Assembly (NCBI GenBank): GCA_016706055.1
Contig: JADJKL010000004.1
Location: 310,001 to 374,000, forward strand
Reading direction: 5' to 3'
DNA: 64,000 nucleotides
Source: Chitinophagaceae bacterium
GTDB taxonomy: Bacteria > Bacteroidota > Bacteroidia > Chitinophagales > Chitinophagaceae
Under the pieces are notes generated by a model. The model saw only the letters and a list, made by a program, of their open reading frames with translations, ran no database searches and had not been told where the DNA came from. Shown here one piece after another: positions 16,327 to 26,400 of the stretch (its first letter is position 1; each line of letters starts with the position of its first letter). Both the position numbers and the translations under genes were made by a program.

Positions 16327-19300
16327 CTATAAAATCAAAGAACCCTCGACTATCATTATTCTTTTTAAACTTGCCAACAATTGGAACTTCAGTATGCTGA
16401 CGTATGTTTTTCCCGTCGTTTTGCTTGAAACATAATCTCCTAAGGCTAAAATACCGGTTCCTGTTCCAACACCTACTCCTACTGGTCCCCCTACCAACGC
16501 AGCACCTAAACCTGCCACCAAACTACCACCACTACCTGCAACATCCCACTTGGCATCAACTTTATCGTTATAAGTAGAATTTGGATTAGTCTGTACTTTA
16601 TAATTATTAACACCTTTAAATGCCAGATCTATAAATCCTAAAATAGTTCCGGGACCTCCAGTTCCAGTAACTGGTTCAGGAATTGTTAATTGCAAATCAT
16701 TAACAACCTCCGCAATCATTTCGCCAGTTTTCCATGAAAATAATACGTTTGAAACAAGATCATTTACTTCTTGCCCAGCTTTTACTTTATCTATAGAGCA
16801 TACCTTTTTATCCTTAGATTTTACTTCTTGCAGCCCCCACACATCAATACCATTTACTGGATTATTACCTACATACTGGTACATCCCCATGCCGTCCTCG
16901 TATTCTATTAAATCTCTTTGGTTAAACACACCTGTTTCAGGAGAATAATTTCTAAAGAAAAAGCGGTAACTGCTGGTGGCACTGTCATATTCCTGCCCGG
17001 TAAAACCAAAACGGTTGCCAGCGATAGAGTATGCTAACGGATTATTAGAGCTATCAAGTCTGGAAAATTTTCCATATGGATCATAGTTATATTTTTCAAC
17101 AAGCCTTCCATTATTATTACTGATGGCTTCAACAGAACCAAGATCATCAGGATGATAATAAAACTTATTGCTATTCTTTTCACTCATTACCGGTGATAAG
17201 AAGTTCATAAATACAGTCTGATTGAGCAGCGAGCTACTGCTATCTAATTCTTGTATTTGTTCAGCGCCGCTGTAAGTGTATTTAAATATGTTGCCATTAA
17301 CGGACTTTACAACTCTTCTGTTCAATGCATCATAGCCATATGTTGTAACTACGGCAGGGGAAGCAGAGTCTTTAAGTAAGCGATTTTCTGCATCATAAGT
17401 TTTATAAAAATTGCCATCGTAGGTAATATTCCCCCTGTTATCAAAAGTAAAACTTGTACCATTTACAGCCGTAAGCTGGTTAAGATTATTAATAGTATAT
17501 GTTGTTGCAGTTCCGTTCAGGTTGGCGGCAGTTCGGTTACCAACGGCATCATAAGAATAAGTGTTTTGAATGACGGGGCTACCAAGAGGGCCTCTTTTAT
17601 AATTTATTAGACGATACCCATTGTCGTAAGCAAATTGCTCTGATAAGGCAGGGTTATTATTTCTGATAATAGCCGTTTTATTATACTCTTTATCATAAGT
17701 AAATGCTGTATTCTGAATACTGCCACCCGAAGTATTGATACTGCTGAGCCGGTTTGCAAAATCATATTGCATAGCGGTGTTTATACCATTGGAGAAAGTT
17801 TTATTAGTAAGCTGGTTTGCATTATTGTAAGCATATTCCACTACCACTACACTATCTTTTAAAATTTTTGTAAGCCTGTTGCGGCTGTCAAATTGCTTTA
17901 TCACGGTAGCATTGTTGGGGTAGACAGTTGTTTGTGTGCGGCCAGCAATATTATAATTGTAAACAATAGTTCTTCCATCAAAACTTTCAGCTATTACTCT
18001 GTTTAACTTATCGTAAGTAAAGCTTGCAGTTCCCTTACTGTTCGTTGCTGTTAAAACACGGTCTAATTTATCGTAGGAATAAGAAAATATTTCGCCGCCT
18101 GGCAACGTACGACTGATAATACGGTTTAATGTGTCATACTGATATAGTATGTTGGTGGCGTCTGTAAGTCGGATATTCGTAATATTTCCTTTGTTATCGT
18201 AGGTGTAGTCTATGTATTTACCATCAGGATAGGTTAACTTTTTTCTTCGGTTCAGGTTATCATACGTATAGCTGGTAATATTATTATTCTGATCTTTTAA
18301 GGAGATAATATTTCCTTCCTCATCATAGGCTGGTGTTATTATAAAACCATTATTATCAGTATACGTTTTTATTCGGTTCCTTCCATCATAAGTATAAGAA
18401 CTAACATGACCTTCACGGTCTGTTACAGATACTATATTGTTGTTTTTATCATACGTATACTGGCTACTATTACCTAAAGGGTCTGTTACCTGCTTCAGTC
18501 GGTCTAAGCTGTCGTATATTGCCGTTGTAGTGGCACCGGTTCCATTCGTGTAGCTGATTATATTCCCGTTTTTATCATATAACAAATTTGCAATAATGCC
18601 ATCAGCATCTTTTGCAGTTGTAAGCCGGTTCAACTGATCGTAAGTGTAATCAACAACCTGGCCGTTAGGAAGAAAAGCATGGGTAACATTTCCATTACCA
18701 TCATAACTATATAAAGTTTTGTTTTCTTCCGCATCTTTCATGCTGCTCAGTCTGTTTCTGTTGTCATAGCTAAATTTCGATTCATTATTTAATGCATTTT
18801 TTATTGAGAGGCGATTGTTCATTCCGTCATAGGAAAAACTTGTTTGATTGCCTGTAGAGCCAGTTGTTTTTACAAGCCTGTTACTTGCATCATAGTCAAA
18901 TGTGCTTATTTCATTATTTTGATTTTTGTAAGAAACAACATTTCCTTCAGCATCATAAGTAAGTTGAATACTATTGTTAATAGCGTCAGTAATTTTCTTC
19001 ATTCTGTCCAGAATGTCATACTCCAAGGAGGTATTATTACCTCTTGCGTCAGTATAGGAAAGTAAGTTGCCTCTTGCGTCGTAAGATATTGCAGCGTTAT
19101 AAGCATTTGGCCCGCTTACTGTTATTGGATTGCCCCAAGTATCATAATTATAAGTATAAATATTTCCTTTCGGGTCTGTGCTGGTTAAAATATCGCCGTT
19201 TGCATTATAAGTTGCCGTATATGTATTATTGCCCGGTGTTATCAATTGTGTCATGTTGCCTTTTACATCGTATAACAAATTGTATAGATTCCCGTTAGGA

Positions 19301-20466
19301 TCTTTATAACTATTTATTTTTTTAAAATCAGCAGTATAAGTGTAGGTACTTACCTGGCCTAGAGGGTCTGTTGCGGTAAGCATATTCCCATAAATGTCAT
19401 ATGTATAATTATACTCTTGGCTATTCGCATCCTTCATTTTTATACGGTTACCCTGATCGTCATATTCATAAGCCATATTAAAACCGCAGCAATTGCCTGA
19501 TATGGAAGTGAGCCATGAAAAATTATTCACTGTTTTGTAGGTGTATTTGGTAACCTGGTTGCCGGTTTCAAGATGGTCGGTAACAAGAGTACTTTCAGAA
19601 GCTGTGTCATAGGAAAAACTCATCCGCTTGTTGCATCCTATTAATTCTCTGGTAGATAAGTCAGGAAAATAAATTATATCAAGTTTATTATTATTCTTGT
19701 CACTTAGCGATTTCATAGGCCCATTCACCAGATAGGTATATGTGTATTTACCATTCAAGGGATCTTTCACTTCTTTCAGGTTTCCACCCGTTTCATATGT
19801 ATAGGTAAATGTTCTTGAAGGTGTTGCAACAGCATCTACAACAGTGGCAAGCTTACCTTGTGGGTTATACGTAAAACTGATTGACTGACCCGCACTATTA
19901 GTAATAGTTGTAAGTAAAGTATCGGTATAACTAAAGTTGATAAAATTACCGTTTGGCTCTTCCATGCGGGTTATCCTTCTGTGTGCAGGATTAGCAAAAA
20001 AATATTTCATACCATCAAGTTCAGACAGTACATATTTTCCAGGCTCATATTGCGATAGGGTACTAAAAAAACCAGATGGTGCTTTATAACCACCACTTGA
20101 TATCGAATCATATTTATCCTCCCGGCCATCACCCCAGAATATTAATCTTGCACCAAGCGTAGTATCATAATTGTATTTAATGTTATAGCGGAAAGCCCAT
20201 CCATTTCCATAGCCATAATCTTCATTAAACAAATAGCTATTGTAATAGAATGTAATGTCGATATCAAACTTACGGGCAGGTATATAAATATCTGTTCTGG
20301 GTATAAACAAATTTCCGCTTAGTGTATTAACCTGCGTACCAAGCGGTCCTGTTTTATTAGGGTTATTTAAATTTTGTCCGCTGGCTGAAAGAAAACAAAT
20401 GACTAGCAGTGGCAGAAAAAATAACCTGCCATACCCATTATACCTGCTATTATTATTGTTATACAT
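16327..20466 (-). CDS. Rhs/YD-repeat secreted protein, main body
   Basis: The 1,379-residue frame begins with a signal peptide (LFFLPLLVICFLSASGQ). It continues with several dozen YD repeats of the form Y-D-x-x-G-N, and then an Rhs-associated core (about 1130-1245: YYHPDDLGSVEAISN, YNYDPYGKF, FGFTGQEYDSATSSYRFFFR, MYQYVGNNPVNGIDVWG). YD repeats build a hollow shell that in other Rhs proteins encloses a C-terminal toxin. After the core come ~110 residues including a glycine-rich hydrophobic stretch (LVAGLGAALVGGPVGVGVG). The last ~22 residues of this frame are out of phase: an extra A at 16407-16411 would join it to the 14738 frame, giving about 1,909 residues. It starts 20 bases after the CARDB gene, so they form one operon. 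Confidence 0.88.
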   Translation of the reverse strand: MYNNNNSRYNGYGRLFFLPLLVICFLSASGQNLNNPNKTGPLGTQVNTLSGNLFIPRTDIYIPARKFDIDITFYYNSYLFNEDYGYGNGWAFRYNIKYNYDTTLGARLIFWGDGREDKYDSISSGGYKAPSGFFSTLSQYEPGKYVLSELDGMKYFFANPAHRRITRMEEPNGNFINFSYTDTLLTTITNSAGQSISFTYNPQGKLATVVDAVATPSRTFTYTYETGGNLKEVKDPLNGKYTYTYLVNGPMKSLSDKNNNKLDIIYFPDLSTRELIGCNKRMSFSYDTASESTLVTDHLETGNQVTKYTYKTVNNFSWLTSISGNCCGFNMAYEYDDQGNRIKMKDANSQEYNYTYDIYGNMLTATDPLGQVSTYTYTADFKKINSYKDPNGNLYNLLYDVKGNMTQLITPGNNTYTATYNANGDILTSTDPKGNIYTYNYDTWGNPITVSGPNAYNAAISYDARGNLLSYTDARGNNTSLEYDILDRMKKITDAINNSIQLTYDAEGNVVSYKNQNNEISTFDYDASNRLVKTTGSTGNQTSFSYDGMNNRLSIKNALNNESKFSYDNRNRLSSMKDAEENKTLYSYDGNGNVTHAFLPNGQVVDYTYDQLNRLTTAKDADGIIANLLYDKNGNIISYTNGTGATTTAIYDSLDRLKQVTDPLGNSSQYTYDKNNNIVSVTDREGHVSSYTYDGRNRIKTYTDNNGFIITPAYDEEGNIISLKDQNNNITSYTYDNLNRRKKLTYPDGKYIDYTYDNKGNITNIRLTDATNILYQYDTLNRIISRTLPGGEIFSYSYDKLDRVLTATNSKGTASFTYDKLNRVIAESFDGRTIVYNYNIAGRTQTTVYPNNATVIKQFDSRNRLTKILKDSVVVVEYAYNNANQLTNKTFSNGINTAMQYDFANRLSSINTSGGSIQNTAFTYDKEYNKTAIIRNNNPALSEQFAYDNGYRLINYKRGPLGSPVIQNTYSYDAVGNRTAANLNGTATTYTINNLNQLTAVNGTSFTFDNRGNITYDGNFYKTYDAENRLLKDSASPAVVTTYGYDALNRRVVKSVNGNIFKYTYSGAEQIQELDSSSSLLNQTVFMNFLSPVMSEKNSNKFYYHPDDLGSVEAISNNNGRLVEKYNYDPYGKFSRLDSSNNPLAYSIAGNRFGFTGQEYDSATSSYRFFFRNYSPETGVFNQRDLIEYEDGMGMYQYVGNNPVNGIDVWGLQEVKSKDKKVCSIDKVKAGQEVNDLVSNVLFSWKTGEMIAEVVNDLQLTIPEPVTGTGGPGTILGFIDLAFKGVNNYKVQTNPNSTYNDKVDAKWDVAGSGGSLVAGLGAALVGGPVGVGVGTGTGILALGDYVSSKTTGKTYVSILKFQLLASLKRIMIVEGSLIL

Positions 20467-20486
20467 ACAATATTATTTATTCGTAA

Positions 20487-23400
20487 TTATTTTAATTTGA
20501 ACAAAACAAAGCCTGGTTCTGGAGCTTGGTCAGGAGCTTTGGTGTGAATTATTATCGTACCGCTTCCGCCTGCCCTGATAATATCCGGAGGCCCATCTGG
20601 TTCAATAAGCTCTAAGTAGAGAGATGTTGTTCCTGTTGGTACCCCTGCTTTTGTAAATGCCATTTTCACATCGTATTCACTATATAAGATTCTTGATTGT
20701 GCAGGGATATCAAAATTTGTTGGATTGCTATAATTAATAAGGATGACAACAGGACTTTTTTGCAAAACCCGTTGCGGCACTACAAGCTCTACTACGAGTT
20801 GTGAGTTTAAGCCACTCGAAGCACCCGGATCACAACCAGGTTGATTGCCATTACCTGCACCAGTGTTAGGGCCTCCACCTGTTATTAAACCCCCATTATT
20901 GGCATTTACAATAGAGAATCCATTAGACATTACAGCCTCAGAAAGATCAGTCTTTATCAGTGTAACATCATAAATACCCAATGGTTTTCCTTGCAGATTA
21001 AAAGTTGCAAATACCTGTCCGCTGTTCGTGTAATAAACTCTTGATGAATAAATAGTTGTTCCTACTTTGCTCAGTTTGGCACTCATACTATCATTAAACA
21101 ACGAGCCCTTGATTCGTATCGTTACGTTTCCAATATTAGCTCCTGCATTTGTATGAACATCCAATATGGCAAAAGGCAGTTTAACAACTTTTAGTTTTAC
21201 ATTTTGGATAATTGGATTTGGTGAAACGCAACGATACATGATATAGTAAACAGAATCAGTTACATCCGTCATTACAATTTTCTGATTGCCATAATTCGGT
21301 ATTTCAAAACGATAATTATAATTTGCTGCAGTTGGTATATATCCTGCTCCTATAAACATTTCATTATTCATAGTAAGCGAATCTGCTGTGGTCAATGTAA
21401 CAAGTAATGTAGATCCATATAGGGAATCTGGAATTCGCAGTTTATAAAAACGGCTTACTGCTTGTAATGTGTTAGGTTCTTCCACATTTAACTGTAATTC
21501 TTTTACTTTAACGTAAACCGGCGATGAGGATATCCCTACATTATTTTCCTTATTAGACTCAAGAATATTATTGAGCAAATCTGTTTTTACAAATAAATTA
21601 TAATTGCCCTCTACAACACCTGTAACCATTGGTGTCATTTTTATTGTATCTGATTGCAACGGCTGCATCAATATATTTTTATCCTTAATGCCTAACAGCA
21701 CTGCTGTGGAATCAAAAAGATTTCCGGCAGAAAGATAAATACCATCCTTGCTGTAGCCTCTAGCCTGTTCCCCGGATATGTTTTGCACCACCCATCTAGC
21801 TGTATCCATCGGATAGCCTAATGTTACTGTATCTGGCTTCATAACATTACTTACAGTCAGGTCTGTAATAGGCGGGGTGTATACATTCAGTAAACTAAAG
21901 CCTAGGTTATTGTTCTCATTAATTTCAATAATTGCATTATTCGAATTTGTCTGGCTTATTAGTACATAATTACCCGGTACAGTAGATAATGGTATGGTAG
22001 CAGTTACTGTGTCATAATAGAATTCTCCCGGCATTAATGGACTCGTTCTGTTTTTTGTGGTAAGTACTCTGTCGCCATCATTATTAGTAACTAAAAAATC
22101 AGGAGATAACACCAGTGCATTTTGAAAATTTGTTCCCGGGAAAGTAGTACCCGTTCCTTTATTAGTTATTTTATAAATAACGGTGATAGGTTGTCCTATG
22201 GCTACAGTTGAAGGCGCAGTAATAATACTGTCAACCAAATCGGATAAAGGTGGTACTGTAACATGTATCTTTTTTGCAGCCCCTGTAATATCTCTTACAA
22301 AATTTACATTATTTGATATTATTTTTTCTGCAGGGATGCTATTGGTAGCATTGGTATGCACATAAACATAATAATCTCCCTCAGGCATTGCTGGAGTATA
22401 GAAAGTTTTATTAAATCCTATTTCCTGATTGCGGTTTAGTTGTAAATATTTATACTGTTCTGCTACTTTTATATCATTTGCATCAGCTATAGAATCGGTA
22501 GAGAAATAAGCTTTATCAAACCATGTATAATAGTATTGAAGCTTGTTAGGGTTATAGCCTATATTTTTTACAGCCCAGTTAATAGCATAAGAAGATCCTA
22601 CTGTTGTTGCATCTGCTGCAGAAACAGTTGATACAATATGATCAACCAATGGGTTAGTAAATATTTTATTTGCTGCTGTGCTAATATTGTTGTTAATATT
22701 TGTTCCCTCATAAGTGCCATTATCAGCATTGGTTTTTATAAAGAAATAAGCTGACGAGCTGCCAATTTGTGGAAAACAACCGTTCAATTCATAAGACATT
22801 TTTGTAGTATTAAAATTGAAAGTGTCTGTATAGCTCTGTCCGTTGGTGATTGCTCTGCTCTGCATTTTTCGTCCCATAAAATAACTAGTTCCAGCATTAA
22901 ATACAGGATTACAGCTTACAAAAAGACTGTCTGTCCAAGTGTCTGCCGTTGTGCCAGTTCCATTATTTGAAACAGTATATTGTATGTTATTATTATAAAT
23001 AGCAAATACTGTATCTGTGAGTTGCACAGATGACACCACAAGATCATTGGGTATTGCAGCACTTACAAGAGTAACTGCAGAAGCACTAAGATTGTTGAGG
23101 TAACTTGTTTCTTTAAAAGCACTATCATAATTACTACGTACAAAGAAATAGCGGTTTCCAGTTGCAGCAGCAGGTAGATTATATGTTAATGAATGAGAAA
23201 CTCCTGAACCTGCAGGTAAATTTTCTGTAAAAGTTAATGTACTTATTAATTGTGCACTGTTATCAAATGCAGGGAAGTTGCTCATAAATACCTGATCATA
23301 ACGAACATGGCTAAATACTGAACCTTGCCCATTATTCATAATAGTATATGAAATATTGATTGGTTGTCCGCCAATTGAATTAGCCGGTACAGTAATACTT

Positions 23401-26400
23401 GGTACAATTATGTCGGGTCTGCTAATTGTTATGGGTAAATTACTTCTTTTTATTTGTGCAGTTCCCGGGTATTCAAATACAGTTTTGTTAGGATTGGTAT
23501 AAACATACACATAGTAAGTGCCTGTATCAAGGTCAGAAGGAATAACAAAATTTGAAGTTGTAGGAAAACTTCTTCCTGTTTCCAAAGCAGTTTCAGTATT
23601 TACTTTTTTAGCGATGCTTCCACATTCATTTATTACATCAGGGTATAGTAAACCCATGGATGGTTGGGTGCCATGTTTTATTTCATCAATAAGTATTGCA
23701 TTAGAAACAATTAAACCAGCAGAGTCTTTGCTTAAATAAACTCTATCCAGCCAGTAACTTGATCCTAGAATCAGGTGGTCTTGAAAAATAGGTGAGCCAA
23801 TACAGGTAGATCCTGGAGGTGCAGTACAAGGGCAACGGCCTATCAAATCATATAAGTCATGCCCTTTTGCTGTTTCAATATTATCAGTAAAACCTTCATT
23901 CTTTATATTCCAGTTAAAGCCAATTGGCTGAGTAGTGCTTGCAGAAGTTACTGGTACTGTAAGGGAGTTAATGGTAAGCTTTGGTGTAGGTGTCAGGTAC
24001 ACTTGCATAAGAGCTTGGCCTATATTATTATTTATTGAAGCACCTTCATAAAGACTGGTATTAGTTTTAGCATTACACTTTACATAAATAAACCAGTTGC
24101 CGAAAATAAAATTAGGGATCACAACAGGCACATTTTTAGTATAGCTGCTATCGGGTTGTAATTGAGAATTAATATCTGCAAATGCCTTAACCGCATTAGG
24201 ATAATAAGAACCATTCTCTTTTGGTATTGTTAATGGAATACATTGGCTTCTATCAAATAAAGGATTTTGTGAAATAAAAATTGAATCTGTCCAGTTTACA
24301 CCAGCTGGAGTTACTACTCCATAGTTTTTCACTTTATAGGTAAGATTAATTGTGCTGCCCGAGAATGTAGTTGTTGGCGCAAAAACAGAATCAACTCTTA
24401 GATCAGGTGTAGGAGCAAGCGAAATGTTCATCGGTGTTTGTTTTTTTGCCGTATCATTCGCAACGCTTACTTGTAAAATTTTCCAGTTCGGATGTTCATT
24501 GTCAGTAATTACATATATATAAACAGGAAAACTGTAACTCAGCGGTAATGTAAAATCAAGACTGCTTGTATAAGATTGACCGCTCTCCAGGGCAGAAGGC
24601 CTGATCTTCTTACCTAATAATAATGGCCTTCCATTACCAGTAAGTGAACTCCAGGATGAGGCGTTCCAGTTTGGTGAGCCGTCAAAACTTACATTCGGCA
24701 CCGTGTCGAGTGCAAAATAAACTCCATCATACCATGTAGATCCTAATAATGTTCTGCCTGGTCCTTCATTCGTTACTTTCCAACTTATTGTTATTGTTTG
24801 TCCAGAAGTTGCTGTTGTGGGAGCTTGCACATTACTTACTACCAGATCAGGAAGTGGAATAAGCCTGAACTGCTGAACTGGCCCTATAGTTTGAGAGCAA
24901 GGATTTTTCGCTACAATTTTCCATTTATATGTTCTATTGTATGGAAGGGATGCATTTTTAGGAAGTATATAATTAATATTATTGATATTACTTGCATAAG
25001 GTGTTATTGGTTCTGTTGCAGCAGAGTCCCATAAATAAAGATCATAATTGATAGTATTGCTTCCGGGAGTCCATGAAAGTGTAAGTGGTAATTGCTGATC
25101 AATAGCATTATTTGCCGGCTGCATATTGCTTACAATTCCGGGCTGGTTGCTAGAGGTAGATATAGCAATTTCTTGTTCGTTAGTATAAACAGGATCACAT
25201 GGACTATTAGCCTTTACGCTAAGTGTGTAGGAGCCAGGAGTTTGCCATTGCACCCATGCTGTGTCGTTATGAGTAGTTAAAACACCTCCGCCACTAAGAT
25301 TCCATTCAAAATTAGCTCCGGGAATTTTTTGAGTAGTGTACCGATATGTTGCAAGACAAGGGTTCTGGTCACCAATAATTGGGCTTAGTGTTCGTATTCC
25401 AATACAAAAAGTTTGTTCTACCGGTGTTGCAGCATTGTAATTAGCATTGCCATTTTGTATGGCTCTGATTGTTACTGTGCCTGCTCCTACTTTGTATATA
25501 TATGGAGTGCCACCGTTGTACGCTACCGCACTATTTGCTCCTGCAATTACTGAATAAGTAATTCCAAGCCCGGCAGAAGAGCTGCCTGTAAGAAATAGGT
25601 ATGATGAATTTAAAATCTGATTGGGAATAGAGTCAAAAGTAATAACCTGGTTTCCTTTAACTACGGTAATCGTATCGTATACATCTGGTGCTGGACTAAA
25701 CACATCATCACCTGGCTGCACTGCTTTTACGATAATTGTTCCTACAGCATTGTTGCCTGTTATAAATAATGTATCATTTTGAATAAATCCTTGGCCACTT
25801 ATTTTCTGATAATAAACAGGAAGTCCGGAGCTGGATGTCGCTGATAATTTTACATGAGCTGTTGGCGACATGGTAACTGTAGCAGCATGTGGAAATATAA
25901 TAGTTTGTATCTGAGCAGCATTATTAAATACAATTGCATTAGAAGAAGGACCTGTGCCGCAATCGCTGGCAAATTTTACCGTATAGCTGCCAGCATCTGC
26001 TGCGTAATAATAAGGATTAGTAGCACCAGCAATTTCAATATCATTTTTGAGCCACTGTGCAGTTGTTCCCGGAGGAAATGAATTTGTGCTGAGTGTTCTT
26101 GCAAAATTATAAGCAACCGGAGTTTGTGTTGGCGCAATTCCATTAATGATTACGGTCCGTTCTTTAACAATATTACCTGCTGCATTGGAAATAGAAAGCT
26201 GAATTCGTCTGTTTCCGGTTGTTGTCCAATCCACTGTAGCAATGCTATCCAAATAAGTCAAATTGCCACCGCCATCAGGTAAACTCCAGGTAAACGTTAC
26301 AGGTTCATCAGCGAGGTTAGCAGCTTTATAGTTTTGAATACCTGTACAAACTGCTGTATCACCAATTATTTGAAAACCAGCATAAGGAAGCCTGTTATTA

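Noticed and set aside
14738..16420. Reading the Rhs C-terminal region as a toxin with a downstream immunity gene
   Set aside because: The joined protein ends in a T9SS sorting domain, the next gene is the convergent paaE, and no immunity-like gene is present.
18844..19298. Plus-strand reading frames of 70-90 codons within the Rhs gene, and similar ones within the CARDB gene
   Set aside because: They are antisense shadows of a long repetitive coding region, with no signal, motif or promoter.
17000..19800. Regularly spaced short repeats that at first glance resemble a CRISPR array
   Set aside because: They are degenerate codons for the Tyr-Asp and Gly-Asn words of the YD repeats, with variable spacing and no conserved repeat at DNA level.
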